Below, in pieces: positions 34,902 through 44,433 of a stretch of 64,000 nt of DNA. The notes below the pieces were generated by a model. That model saw only the letters and a list, made by a program, of their open reading frames with translations, was not told the DNA's origin and ran no database searches. Each line of letters begins with the position of its first letter. Positions within the stretch are counted from its first letter, which is position 1. The position numbers and the translations under genes are program-made. Origin of the DNA: Paraglaciecola chathamensis S18K6 (GTDB taxonomy: Bacteria; Pseudomonadota; Gammaproteobacteria; Enterobacterales; Alteromonadaceae); the NCBI GenBank assembly GCA_000314955.1, contig BAEM01000050.1, positions 1-64,000 on the forward strand, in the 5' to 3' direction.

Positions 34902-37796
34902 ATGAACAACACCAGTGACAAAATCTTTGCTAAATCGATACTCAGTCTCGCGGTTGTCTGTGGGTTGGGAATGGTCCCTGCACACACCATGGCGCAACAA
35001 ACTGAAGATGCTGCACAAACCAGCGATGCTGAAACCGAAGTGATTCAGGTCCGTGGTATTCGCGCGTCAGCGGCAGAAAACTTGGCGATTAAACGGCTTT
35101 CAAATGCGGTGGTTGATGCGATAACTGCTGAAGATATTGGTAAATTCCCGGACAAGAATGTTGCTGATTCTTTGCAGCGTGTACCTGGTGTTGTTATTCA
35201 ACGCAACGGCGGAGAAGGCTCAAGTGTGAGCATACGTGGTTTATCCCCTAGCCTGACGTTTACCCAATTAAACGGTAACTTTATTGCGGCGTCTTCTGGT
35301 AATCCATCTCGCTCGTTCTCTTACGAGCTTCTGCCTTCAAATCTAGTTGGTAAGGTCGAGTTATTTAAATCATCTGAAGCGCGCCTCGATGAAGGCGGCA
35401 TTGGTGGTACGGTCATAGTGCATAGCCGTAAACCGCTAGACATGGATAAAAACTCGGGTGTTGTTAGCCTAGAGTACACTTATGCAGATATTACTGATTC
35501 CTACGAGCCTCAGCTAAGTGGTATCTATTCTTGGAAGACTGACGAAGAAGACTTTGGTTTCTTGGTGGGCTTTACGCAGCAAGACAGAACCAACCGCACT
35601 CAGACTTCTCGAGTCAATATCATCAATCAAAACTTTTTGTATACCGAGCGTCGCAATGGTCAAGAAATTGAAGGCGGCGCCCAAGGGTATGCGCGCCAAA
35701 GTTTAGTTCAAGAAGTATTAGAAGAAGATCGCGAGCGCACTGGTGTGCAGTTTACTGCGCAGTGGCGCCCCACTGACAATTTAGAAGTTGGCTTCAACTA
35801 CTTTCAATTCAAACTCGGCTTAGACTCAATTTTACACCAACTTGAATACCCTGAGTGGCATGATACCAACCAATTCTGGACTGACGTTTACGTTGATGCA
35901 GAAGCGCAGTATGTCACAGGTATCGACTACGCCAGAGGTGTCTCAGGAGAAGCGCTAGATACGCAAATTCCTCGTATGAACGGCGAATATGTGGTTGAAG
36001 AGTCTACGTCTGACACCTTCGATTTTTTCATGGAATACGAAGGCAGCGATTTCAATGTGAAATTTGTTGCTGGGCACACTGAAGCTGAAGGTGGACCAAC
36101 TGAAAAGTATCGTGCCGCGTATTATTCTGGTAGCACGGCAGATTATTGGGGCTGGCGTTTTGAAAACGAAAACCTAGTCACCAATATTGATCCTGAAATG
36201 TTCAATCGTTTAAAAGCTGGTGAAGGCGGTGAAGCAGATATAGGTGCAACAGATTCAAGCTTTGTGGGCGGGACTCAAGAAGAAGATTACGCCCAGATTG
36301 ACACGGATTGGTTTGTTGACTGGGGCATAGTTGAAACTTTGCGTTTCGGTGTGAAGTATCGTAAAGGCTCTATTCATCGTGATACACGTAATACCTACTA
36401 TCTAGACAAAGATTTTGATATCGCAGCTGGGGAAGCACGTCCTGGCGGGATCACTCTGGATGATGATTACTCACGTAATGGCGGTATTCCGCTGCTTACC
36501 ACTGTTATTGCTGGCCAGCCTTTAGGAAACTTAGGTGGGTCAATCAATACGAATTTGTTCCCAGTTGTTAATTGGAACAAATATCAAAACGAGTTGCAGA
36601 GCAACTTCCAACGTTATACCCGTTTTGAACCCGACTTTGTCTATGATGTAGAAGAAGAAGTAAAAGTCGCATACGTGCAAGCCGATTATCGTTGGGAAAA
36701 CTTTCGCGGTAACTTTGGCGTACGCTTTGTTGACACAGTTAATACAAACACCGCAAGTGACCGTTTGGAGTTTCGCTTAGACCGCGTCAATCTTGACGGA
36801 GAGGATGTTGCTCAAGTTAACGGTATTGTGCGCGATGTGATTGTTAACCCTAAAGAAAATTCGTACAGCCACGTATTGCCTAGCTTTAACATCGCCTGGG
36901 ATATCAATGATGATTGGGTTCTGCGCGGCGCAGCAGCAAAAGTGTTGTCACGCCCTGACTATGCGGATTTAGGCCAGTTCCAAACATTGACCTATAACTC
37001 AAGCGAGTGGGAAGCAGACTCTAGCGACCGCCCAGATTACGACCCCCTTCGCGACAGTGAAGGATGGACAGGCAGTGGTGGTAACTCATCTCTACGTCCT
37101 CTTGAATCAGTTCAATATGACCTATCACTAGAGTATTACTACGGTGAAGGGTCTGGAGTTAGCTTGGCTGTGTTCTTGAAAAATATCGATAACTTCGTCG
37201 TACCATTCACTTTAGATGTGAACAGCAGCGTTCCTGATCAAACGTTTACGTTGGTTGAGTCAGGTGGCGGTACGGTCAATGTTGGTGGTGACATATTGGT
37301 ACGCGATTTCGACACCGCGGCCAACGGCACAGATGCTGAATCAAAAGGTGTTGAGTTCTCATTCCAGCATTTCTTTGAAAACGGCTTTGGCGTATCGGGT
37401 AACTACACGCGAAATATCACCAGCGCCGCTACCGTTGAGGCTGATGGTCGCTTAGTGGGGGAGTCGCCATTAACGGGCAGCTCAAAATATCAAGGTAACT
37501 TCTCGGCCTTTTATGAAAATGACGATTACAGCCTGCGCGTTTCATATAACCGCAGAGGCCCCACAATTGGTGTGCTGGCCGAAGATTGGGATATCAACCG
37601 CTACAGCGATACCTATGATCAAGTTGACGTAAACGCCAGCTACAACATAAACGAAGATATTACCTTGAGCGCCTCGGTTATCAATCTGACTAAATCAGAA
37701 GATTACGTCCATTTAGGGGATGACACCAAAGTACGCTTCTTAACTAACTCGTACAGCGGGCGTCGCTTCTTTGCAGGCATCAACTACAGATTTTAA
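34902..37796 (+). CDS. TonB-dependent outer-membrane receptor for glycan uptake
   Basis: This 964-residue receptor has a signal peptide ending near HTMAQ and a plug domain (about residues 55-190: AEDIGKFPDKNVADSLQRVP, GVVIQRNGGEGSSVSIRGLS). A beta-barrel follows, closing with the outer-membrane terminal phenylalanine (GINYRF). The plug wording matches the Caulobacter-type TonB receptors found in carbohydrate loci of marine Proteobacteria; there is no SusD. The ATG at 34902 is chosen for its AGGAA site 8 bases upstream; the open frame runs back to 34860. It leads the rightward operon behind a LacI-controlled promoter and is followed by a surface-type lipoprotein. Import of mannose-rich N-glycan oligosaccharide is inferred. 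Confidence 0.93.
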   Translation: MNNTSDKIFAKSILSLAVVCGLGMVPAHTMAQQTEDAAQTSDAETEVIQVRGIRASAAENLAIKRLSNAVVDAITAEDIGKFPDKNVADSLQRVPGVVIQRNGGEGSSVSIRGLSPSLTFTQLNGNFIAASSGNPSRSFSYELLPSNLVGKVELFKSSEARLDEGGIGGTVIVHSRKPLDMDKNSGVVSLEYTYADITDSYEPQLSGIYSWKTDEEDFGFLVGFTQQDRTNRTQTSRVNIINQNFLYTERRNGQEIEGGAQGYARQSLVQEVLEEDRERTGVQFTAQWRPTDNLEVGFNYFQFKLGLDSILHQLEYPEWHDTNQFWTDVYVDAEAQYVTGIDYARGVSGEALDTQIPRMNGEYVVEESTSDTFDFFMEYEGSDFNVKFVAGHTEAEGGPTEKYRAAYYSGSTADYWGWRFENENLVTNIDPEMFNRLKAGEGGEADIGATDSSFVGGTQEEDYAQIDTDWFVDWGIVETLRFGVKYRKGSIHRDTRNTYYLDKDFDIAAGEARPGGITLDDDYSRNGGIPLLTTVIAGQPLGNLGGSINTNLFPVVNWNKYQNELQSNFQRYTRFEPDFVYDVEEEVKVAYVQADYRWENFRGNFGVRFVDTVNTNTASDRLEFRLDRVNLDGEDVAQVNGIVRDVIVNPKENSYSHVLPSFNIAWDINDDWVLRGAAAKVLSRPDYADLGQFQTLTYNSSEWEADSSDRPDYDPLRDSEGWTGSGGNSSLRPLESVQYDLSLEYYYGEGSGVSLAVFLKNIDNFVVPFTLDVNSSVPDQTFTLVESGGGTVNVGGDILVRDFDTAANGTDAESKGVEFSFQHFFENGFGVSGNYTRNITSAATVEADGRLVGESPLTGSSKYQGNFSAFYENDDYSLRVSYNRRGPTIGVLAEDWDINRYSDTYDQVDVNASYNINEDITLSASVINLTKSEDYVHLGDDTKVRFLTNSYSGRRFFAGINYRF

Positions 37797-37865
37797 TACG
37801 TCAGGCCGGCTCGCAAGCGTCGGTTAAATGGAAACGTAAAAGACAGATTGAATAGAGGAATAATA

Positions 37866-40700
37866 ATGAATAAGCTCAAAATGAATAAAACCACAGTGGC
37901 CATGCTGATGGCAATGAGCACTTTGTACGGTTGTGGCGGCGGTGCCGATGATCCTAATCCAAGTGATGCAGTAGACACTCGCGTTACCACTGAAGCCACC
38001 CTTGCTGGTGTGGCTGTCAAAGGTCGCCTTGATAGCGCCCAAATCAGTGTTGAACAGATGAACAATTCACCCATTACTATTACCAGTGGTGAATTAACTG
38101 ATGCGTCGGGAAATGTTAACGTAATCGTTCAAAGTGACCTTGGGTTTGGTATCAACAGCCCATTTAAATTAACCGTAACTGCAACCGATGCCACCAGCAT
38201 GATGTGTGATGCTATTGATTGCGCTGGCGTAGCATTAGGCCAAGAACTGAGTGGCGAGCCGCTAACAGGGACAGTGCTTAATTCTTTGTCTTTTGTGAAC
38301 GTGCCTTACGGTTCAGCAGCAAACAGCAGTAGCGTGCCTTTTCAAGCAAACGCATTGACTACTATTGCCACGCCAATAGTGGAAAGAGCTGTTGCTGGAG
38401 GCGCGAATATTACCCAACAAGTATTGTTTGATTCCCAAGCCATTATCGCATCTGAGTTGGCGCTTCGCGCACTGGGTGTGGCGACATCAGGAGTGAACTT
38501 GTTTGAAACAGCCTTAATTAGTGCAGAGTCTTACGATAACTTTGTGATGGGTGAAGATTGTACTCCTGTGACCTCAACAGATGCACAAGGTAATGAAGTG
38601 ACTATTGATGAGTGTACGGATGTATTGGCATCTCCAGCAATCATCACTTTGTCACTGGCCAATGCCGCATTTGCTAACATCGCAGCAACCGAAAGCTTTA
38701 ACGAGCAGTTTGATGCAGTTAATACCGCTATTACCACGGCTATCGAGGGTGATACAACTGCCCTGACACCTATTCGAGAGCGTTTACTTGCTTCTGTCAG
38801 TGCAGTGCCTTTCTTGTCTGAATTAGGTGTATCAGCCGACAGCGTGATTGACCTTGGCTTATCGTTTGCACTTTCTGATGATAGCAGCGGCCCGGTGCAA
38901 GAAGTGACCACAGCTGAAAACTTAGCGAGTGCCACTATCACAGGGCGGGCACGCATCAGTGACGGTGAGGCGGAAACCATGGCGTTTGATAAAGACGTGC
39001 AAACCAAATGGTTAGACAATGGCGGTGTACCTTCTGTTGAAGACCCAGCTTGGGTTCAGGTTGAGTTTACGCAAGCCCATGCGGTGAGCAGTGTGTTCAT
39101 TACCAGTGCCAATGATGCGCCAGAACGCGATCCTGAAAACTTTGAATTATTGGCGTCTAATGACGGCGAAAACTGGGTCACAGTGGCAAGCTTTTTAGGT
39201 GAATCTTTCGATGAGCGCTTTGAGCGTAAAGAATTCTCGTTCTCTAACGGTTTAGCGTATTCGTTTTATCGTTTGAATATCACCAAAAACAAAGGTGACA
39301 CTAGCTTAATGCAATTGGCTGAAATTCAGCTGGTTGGGCCTATTTACGCAAGTGCAGATCACACAGACCCTGTTGGCACAGGTGCGATTACTGGCCGTGC
39401 ACGTATCAGTGATGGTGAAGCAGAAACCATGGCGTTTGATAACGACACTCAAACCAAATGGTTAGATAACGGTGGTGTTCCTTCGGTTGAAGACCCTTCA
39501 TGGGTACAAGTGGACTTCCCAGAAGCGGTTGCTGTTAATGTGCTTGGCATTACCAGTGCCAATGATGCACCAGAGCGCGACCCTGAGAACTTTACTCTCG
39601 TTGGCTCAAATGACAGTGGCACAACTTGGACGGTTATCGGTGATTGGCTTGGTGAGTCATTCGACGAGCGTTTCGAGCGTAAGTTGTTCAGCGCGAGCAA
39701 TGCGCTGGCGTACAGCAGCTACAGGCTGAATATCACTAAAAACAAGGGCGATACCAGCTTAATGCAACTGGCTGAAATTGAGCTGATTGGTCCTGAAATG
39801 CCAAGTGTTCAACACAGTCACGGCCTAGACGTAACGTACACTGAACGCGCGCGCATCAGCGACGGTGAGGCAGGTACTATGGCGTTCGATAATGACACGC
39901 AAACCAAATGGTTAGACAACGGCGGTGTTCCGTCGGTAGAAGAACCGTCTTGGGTAGTGATTGCCTTACCTGAAGCCGCAGCCGTGAACACATTGGCCCT
40001 AACCAGTGCCAATGATGCCCCAGAGCGTGACCCTGAAAACTTTGCAGTTTGGGCATCAAACGACAATGAAAATTGGACCGAGCTAGCCAGTTGGTTAGGT
40101 GAAAGCTTTGATGAGCGCTTCGAGCGCAAGCAATATTCGTTTTCTAATGATGTTGGTTTTAGTTTTTATCGCTTTAACATCACCAAAAACAAAGGCGATA
40201 CCAGCTTGATGCAAATTGCTGAAATAGAGCTTATTGGGCCACAGGTTGCTTCTGTTGATATTTCATCTGATGCAGGCACCACGATCACCGGCCGGGCGCG
40301 CATTAGTGACAACGAAGCCGAAACGATGGCCTTTGACGATGATACGCAAACCAAATGGTTAGACAACGGTGGCGTACCCAGTGCTGAAGACCCAGCCTGG
40401 GTACAGCTTGATTTCGTAGCACCACGTATCGTTAATAGTATTGCGATCACCAGTGCCAATGACTCACCAGAGCGTGATCCTGAAAACTTCACAGTTTTAG
40501 GCTCAAATGACGGGGGGGCCACTTGGGAAGAAGTCGAATCGTGGATAGGCGAAAGCTTTGATGCTCGATTTGAGCGCAAATTGTTTGAAATGCGTAACGG
40601 TTTTGCTTACTCAAGCTACCGTATCAATATCAGCAAAAACAAAGGTGACAGCAATTTAATGCAAATTGCAGAAATCGAGTTAATTGGCCCGGCTGAATAA
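37866..40700 (+). CDS. Lipoprotein with four tandem F5/8 type C (discoidin) domains
   Basis: The 944-residue protein starts with a lipoprotein signal (STLYGC then Gly-Gly, outer-membrane type). An N-terminal region of about 330 residues follows, of a kind seen in bacterial surface lipoproteins (GVAVKGRLDSAQISVE, FQANALTTIATPIVERAV). Then come four discoidin-like domains at residues 360-492, 510-643, 660-792 and 809-942. Each carries the blocks TMAFDxDxQTKWLDNGGVPS, TSANDxPERDPENF, GESFDxRFERK and KNKGDxxLMQxAEI. It follows the TonB receptor after 69 bp with AGAGGA before its ATG. I read it as a glycan-binding partner of the receptor, filling the place that SusD-type proteins hold in Bacteroidetes. 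The ligand is unknown. Confidence 0.85.
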   Translation: MNKLKMNKTTVAMLMAMSTLYGCGGGADDPNPSDAVDTRVTTEATLAGVAVKGRLDSAQISVEQMNNSPITITSGELTDASGNVNVIVQSDLGFGINSPFKLTVTATDATSMMCDAIDCAGVALGQELSGEPLTGTVLNSLSFVNVPYGSAANSSSVPFQANALTTIATPIVERAVAGGANITQQVLFDSQAIIASELALRALGVATSGVNLFETALISAESYDNFVMGEDCTPVTSTDAQGNEVTIDECTDVLASPAIITLSLANAAFANIAATESFNEQFDAVNTAITTAIEGDTTALTPIRERLLASVSAVPFLSELGVSADSVIDLGLSFALSDDSSGPVQEVTTAENLASATITGRARISDGEAETMAFDKDVQTKWLDNGGVPSVEDPAWVQVEFTQAHAVSSVFITSANDAPERDPENFELLASNDGENWVTVASFLGESFDERFERKEFSFSNGLAYSFYRLNITKNKGDTSLMQLAEIQLVGPIYASADHTDPVGTGAITGRARISDGEAETMAFDNDTQTKWLDNGGVPSVEDPSWVQVDFPEAVAVNVLGITSANDAPERDPENFTLVGSNDSGTTWTVIGDWLGESFDERFERKLFSASNALAYSSYRLNITKNKGDTSLMQLAEIELIGPEMPSVQHSHGLDVTYTERARISDGEAGTMAFDNDTQTKWLDNGGVPSVEEPSWVVIALPEAAAVNTLALTSANDAPERDPENFAVWASNDNENWTELASWLGESFDERFERKQYSFSNDVGFSFYRFNITKNKGDTSLMQIAEIELIGPQVASVDISSDAGTTITGRARISDNEAETMAFDDDTQTKWLDNGGVPSAEDPAWVQLDFVAPRIVNSIAITSANDSPERDPENFTVLGSNDGGATWEEVESWIGESFDARFERKLFEMRNGFAYSSYRINISKNKGDSNLMQIAEIELIGPAE
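38943..40691 (+). repeat. Four in-gene tandem repeats of about 450 bp encoding F5/8C domains
   Basis: The repeat units begin at 38943, 39393, 39843 and 40290 (spacing 450, 450 and 447 bp), with conserved parts of about 400 bp and variable linkers of about 50 bp. The encoded blocks are nearly the same in all four units. Units 2 and 4 carry an extra codon in the SNDSGTTW/SNDGGATW loop, so units 1 and 3 pair off against 2 and 4. This hints at duplication of a two-domain unit. Confidence 0.92.
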
Positions 40701-40716
40701 GCGCAGGACCTAGGTG

Positions 40717-40746
40717 AAAGCCCGCTATCTGTGATAGTGGGCTTTT
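40717..40746 (+). terminator. Terminator/attenuator after the receptor-lipoprotein pair
   Basis: A 13-bp stem with one G-U pair (arms 40717-40729 and 40733-40745) and a 3-base loop is followed by an interrupted T run. It lies 16 bp after the F5/8C lipoprotein stop and only about 40 bp before the GlcNAc kinase start. It may partly terminate, giving more receptor and binding protein than enzymes. Confidence 0.78.
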
Positions 40747-40786
40747 GTTGTTCCACATAGACCACGCATAAAAGAAAATAATCACT

Positions 40787-41656
40787 ATGGCTGAATACTA
40801 TTATCTTGGGATCGATGCAGGTGGTACACAATGCAAAGCGTCTCTGTACAGCCATGATCAGCAATTACTCGGCACGGGAATAAGTGGGCCAAGCAACCCT
40901 GTAAATGGACTGGAAATTGCCCAAAATGCCATTGTTAAAGCTGCCGAATCAGCCCTAAAAACAGCGTCTTTAACTCATGTTGGTTTGAATCAACTGTGTG
41001 TTGGAGCCGGAGTTGCGGGTTTGCATCTACCTAGCCTACAACACGCCATGGAGCAGTGGCGGCATCCGTTTCATTCATTCTATTGCACAACTGATTTACA
41101 TGCCGCCGTCACTGGTATGCACCAAGGCCAAGATGGCGGGGTGATAATATTAGGCACAGGTTTCAGCGCTTTAGGTAAGGTTAAAAATGAGCTGCATGCC
41201 ATCGGTGGCTATGGTTTTCCCATCAATGCAGAGGGCAGTGGTGCTTGGTTAGGGCTTCAAGCAGTGAAATCAGTATTGCTAGCTCATGACGGTATTGGCC
41301 CGCACACCAGTATGCTTGCGGCCATGACAGAGCACGAAGACGTGCTTACGCTGGCGAGTCGCTTAAATCATGCAAGTTCTACTGAATTTGCGACCTTCGC
41401 ACCACTGGTGTTCGCCCATGCAGAGCAAAGGGATTTGTTAGCGAAAGCGATTATTGAGCAAGCAACTGAATTTTTGCAGCGCGTTATTTTGCGCCTCAAT
41501 GACTTGGGAGTCGAAGAGATTGTCTTAGTGGGTAGCGTAGCTCAGCGCTTGCAAAGCCGCCTGAAGAAATCAATACGCGAATGCATAGTACCAGGCAAAG
41601 CTTCAGCAGAATATGGTGCCATGTTACTGGCAAAGCAGCACAAGCCAAACGGATAA
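40787..41656 (+). CDS. BadF/BcrA-family N-acetylglucosamine kinase
   Basis: This 289-residue ASKHA-fold sugar kinase has the phosphate-1 motif LGIDAGGTQCKASLY (residues 7-21), VIILGTGFSALG and YGFPINAEGSGAWLGLQA. These are features of the BadF/BadG family, which includes GlcNAc and glucosamine kinases. It is cytoplasmic, with no signal. It would phosphorylate GlcNAc released by the glycosylasparaginase and beta-mannosidase encoded downstream. It follows the operon's internal terminator and is 36 bp before the asparaginase gene. Glucosamine as substrate is an alternative. Confidence 0.85.
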   Translation: MAEYYYLGIDAGGTQCKASLYSHDQQLLGTGISGPSNPVNGLEIAQNAIVKAAESALKTASLTHVGLNQLCVGAGVAGLHLPSLQHAMEQWRHPFHSFYCTTDLHAAVTGMHQGQDGGVIILGTGFSALGKVKNELHAIGGYGFPINAEGSGAWLGLQAVKSVLLAHDGIGPHTSMLAAMTEHEDVLTLASRLNHASSTEFATFAPLVFAHAEQRDLLAKAIIEQATEFLQRVILRLNDLGVEEIVLVGSVAQRLQSRLKKSIRECIVPGKASAEYGAMLLAKQHKPNG

Positions 41657-41692
41657 ACAGTCTACATATAAGCGGCTCAAAGAGGATAGATT

Positions 41693-42676
41693 ATGACAGC
41701 CACGCGCAGAGGGTTCTTAAAATTATCATTGCTAAGCAGTATCGCGAGTGCTTTTGCCGCGAGCAGTAAAACTGCTTTCGCTAGAGCAGAAAAAATCAAT
41801 AAACCCGTAGTGATATCAACCTGGGAACATGGACTCGCCGCAAATAAAGCGGCATGGGATGTACTCAAAAAAAATGGGCGCGCATTGGATGCTGTTGAGC
41901 AAGGAGTGCGTGTGCCGGAAGCCGATCCCCTGGTTAGAACGGTTGGTTTGGGTGGATACCCAGACAGTGAGGGTAATGTAACGCTTGACGCCTGCATCAT
42001 GGACGAAAACATGAACTGTGGCTCGGTGGCTTACCTGCAAGACATTCTGCATCCCATCTCGGTTGCGCGCAAAGTAATGGAAGATACGCCCCACGTAATG
42101 TTAGTGGGCGCTGGTGCTAAAAAATTCGCTTTAGAGCAAGGTTTTGCTCAGCAAAATTTACTTACCGAACAGTCTAAGCAAGATTGGTTGGCGTGGCGTC
42201 ATTCGGGCCAGCAGAAGAAGCAAATCAACATTGAAAATCACGACACCATTGGCATGTTAGCGCTGGATACTTCAGGTAACTTGAGCGGGGCCTGCACCAC
42301 AAGTGGCGCAGCCTTTAAATTACCAGGGCGGGTGGGGGACTCACCCATCATTGGCGCAGGTTTATACGTGGATAACGAAGTCGGTGCTGCCACTGCCACT
42401 GGCATGGGAGAGCTGATGATGAAAACCGTGGGCTGTCATCTTGTGGTTGAGCTGATGCGTCAAGGCGCTTCACCCCAAGAAGCCTGTCAAAAAGCGGTGG
42501 AGCGAATTGCCACCCGTTTGGATAATTTTGCTGAGTTTCAAGTAGGCTTCTTGGCCCTGAATAAAGCAGGTGAGTACGGAGCGTACTGTATTCAACCTGG
42601 GTTTAACTACGCGGTTAAGGATTCTCGTGGTGAGCAGCTTATTGATGGTAAAAACCTATTAGGGGAAGGCGCATGA
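41693..42676 (+). CDS. N4-(beta-N-acetylglucosaminyl)-L-asparaginase (glycosylasparaginase)
   Basis: This Ntn-hydrolase cleaves the GlcNAc-Asn bond, the protein link of N-glycans. The 327 residues have a twin-arginine signal (TRRGFLKLSLLSSIASAFAA), so folded enzyme is sent to the periplasm. The autoprocessing site is NHDTIGM, with Thr185 becoming the nucleophile. The glycosylasparaginase signatures NCGSVAYLQDILHPISVARK and GRVGDSPIIGAGLYVDNEVG are present. The 3' end overlaps the GH85 gene by four bases (ATGA), tying two enzymes that act on the same chitobiose core. Confidence 0.95.
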   Translation: MTATRRGFLKLSLLSSIASAFAASSKTAFARAEKINKPVVISTWEHGLAANKAAWDVLKKNGRALDAVEQGVRVPEADPLVRTVGLGGYPDSEGNVTLDACIMDENMNCGSVAYLQDILHPISVARKVMEDTPHVMLVGAGAKKFALEQGFAQQNLLTEQSKQDWLAWRHSGQQKKQINIENHDTIGMLALDTSGNLSGACTTSGAAFKLPGRVGDSPIIGAGLYVDNEVGAATATGMGELMMKTVGCHLVVELMRQGASPQEACQKAVERIATRLDNFAEFQVGFLALNKAGEYGAYCIQPGFNYAVKDSRGEQLIDGKNLLGEGA

Positions 42677-44433
42677 TGCTCAAAACTCTGTGTAGCATAT
42701 TGCTGTGCAGCACCTTTTTTTGCCACGCACAAAGTAACGATATTCGTGCAAATCAAGGGCCATTTGCATTAACTCTTGAGCAAGCCTTGAACTGGACTGC
42801 ACGAAGCGAATTTAGCTCCACACAGAATATCTCCACAGAACCTTTAGCCAGGCGTCATGCTGCTCAGTTAGACTCCAGCAGAGCAAACTTAGATACGCGA
42901 GTTAAGGTGCTCTACGCACCTGACGGCATGAATAACTTCGCGAATTACCTGGATACTCAAGCCACATTTAATCTGTATAACTTTACTCACTGGTCGCAAA
43001 TCGATGTACTCAATTGGTTTGCTGGTACGGCTGATCATGTGGTGCAAATACCTGCTCGGCCTTGGGTTGACACCGCCCATCGAAACGGCGTGAAGGTTAT
43101 CGGCTCGATTTTCTTAGCCATCGCTAAATACGGCGGTAGTGCTGATACCGCAGAAGCTTTGCTCAAACAGGATGCCCAGGGGCGATTTATTATGGCCCAT
43201 AGACTTGTCGACATCGCGCAATATTATGGTTTTGACGGTTGGCTAATGAATCAAGAAACTAACTTAACTGCCATTAAAGATGCAGAAAATGAATTAGTTG
43301 AAGGGCAGAAAGACGCTCGTCGCGGGGCAAAACTGGGCCAGAAAATGTTGGCGTTTATGCAGTATTTAACGGCTATTGCCCCCCAAGGAATGGAGATCCA
43401 TTGGTATGACTCCATGCTGGAAAATGGTGAGGTGCGTTGGCAAAACCAGTTGAATGAGAAAAACCAAGCGTTTTTACATCAGGGTGTATCCAGTGCTGAT
43501 GCCATGTTTATGAATTACTGGTGGAACAAACCCATGGTCGAGCGCTCTGTCTCGCTTGCCCAAGAACTGGGGCGTTCTGGCTACGACTTGTATTTTGGTG
43601 CTGATTTATGGCCAAGTCGTAATGCACAGCGCGCTTTTAGTAAGACTCAGTGGTTAGAGGATTTATTTGATAGCGATACCAAGCAAGGGCTTACCTCTAT
43701 TGCGCTATTCGCACCGAACTTCAATTTTAATTTCAGTGGCGAACCCCACACGCCTGTTTTTAGCAAATTTAAAGACGATCCCCAAGACTCGCTACGTTTT
43801 TACCAAACAGAGCAACGCTTGTTTGTGGGGGACGATTTAAACCTTGCCAATAATGACCTTGACGGTTGGCCGGGCATAGGGCGTTACGTACCGGCAAAAA
43901 CCACTGTGAATGCATTACCGTTCGAAACGCATTTTAATACCGGCCAAGGTAAAAAGCTGATCGAGAACGGCCAGCAGGTGTTAAGTGGCTGGACTGACAT
44001 GAGCAAACAAGATCTGCTGCCTACTTGGCAATTTGCGGTGTATGGCAACCAGTCAATGACAGTAGCCTATGATTTCGAAGAGGTGTTTTCTGGTGGCAGC
44101 TCTTTGGTATTCACAGGCTCACTTAGCACGCAAAAAACACGCATTCCTTTGTACCAAACTCACTTTGTGCTAGGCAAAAAAAATACAGCGACGTTAACGC
44201 TCAAAGGCGACGTCAGCGCTCTTTCATTGTATGTGGAAACTGCTGACGCTAAGCGACACATGTTCGCATTAAACGCAATTACCCCTAATGACACTCAGCA
44301 AGGTTGGCACACCTATGAAGTATCACTAAGTACGCTCGCTAAGGAACCTATTGGCCAACTCGGTATGTTGTTTAGGGAAGGTACGGCCGAGGAAAATGTG
44401 AATGTGTATTTAGGGCAATTGGCGATCCGTTAA
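42673..44433 (+). CDS. GH85 endo-beta-N-acetylglucosaminidase
   Basis: GH85 enzymes cut between the two GlcNAc residues of the N-glycan core, leaving one GlcNAc on the protein. The 586-residue exported protein (signal ending near CHAQ) has the TIM barrel with VDTAHRNGVKVIGSIFL and GFDGWLMNQET. In the latter, Asn193 and Glu195 are the expected substrate-assisting Asn and the acid Glu. EIHWYDSM and FMNYWW further mark the active-site strands, and a beta-sandwich domain follows from about residue 420. It is coupled by 4- and 1-base overlaps to the asparaginase and cutC. This gene defines the locus as targeting N-glycans. Confidence 0.95.
   Translation: MMLKTLCSILLCSTFFCHAQSNDIRANQGPFALTLEQALNWTARSEFSSTQNISTEPLARRHAAQLDSSRANLDTRVKVLYAPDGMNNFANYLDTQATFNLYNFTHWSQIDVLNWFAGTADHVVQIPARPWVDTAHRNGVKVIGSIFLAIAKYGGSADTAEALLKQDAQGRFIMAHRLVDIAQYYGFDGWLMNQETNLTAIKDAENELVEGQKDARRGAKLGQKMLAFMQYLTAIAPQGMEIHWYDSMLENGEVRWQNQLNEKNQAFLHQGVSSADAMFMNYWWNKPMVERSVSLAQELGRSGYDLYFGADLWPSRNAQRAFSKTQWLEDLFDSDTKQGLTSIALFAPNFNFNFSGEPHTPVFSKFKDDPQDSLRFYQTEQRLFVGDDLNLANNDLDGWPGIGRYVPAKTTVNALPFETHFNTGQGKKLIENGQQVLSGWTDMSKQDLLPTWQFAVYGNQSMTVAYDFEEVFSGGSSLVFTGSLSTQKTRIPLYQTHFVLGKKNTATLTLKGDVSALSLYVETADAKRHMFALNAITPNDTQQGWHTYEVSLSTLAKEPIGQLGMLFREGTAEENVNVYLGQLAIR

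Noticed and set aside
38943-40691. Direct repeats as a possible CRISPR-like or satellite array
   Set aside because: The repeats are about 450 bp, stay in one reading frame and encode F5/8C domains; they are protein repeats.
38531-40864. Several antisense open frames (for example 38531-39019, 39818-40129, 40166-40579) opposite the F5/8C gene
   Set aside because: They recur in the same relative place in each repeat unit and have serine/arginine-rich, non-protein-like composition; they are shadows of the coding strand.
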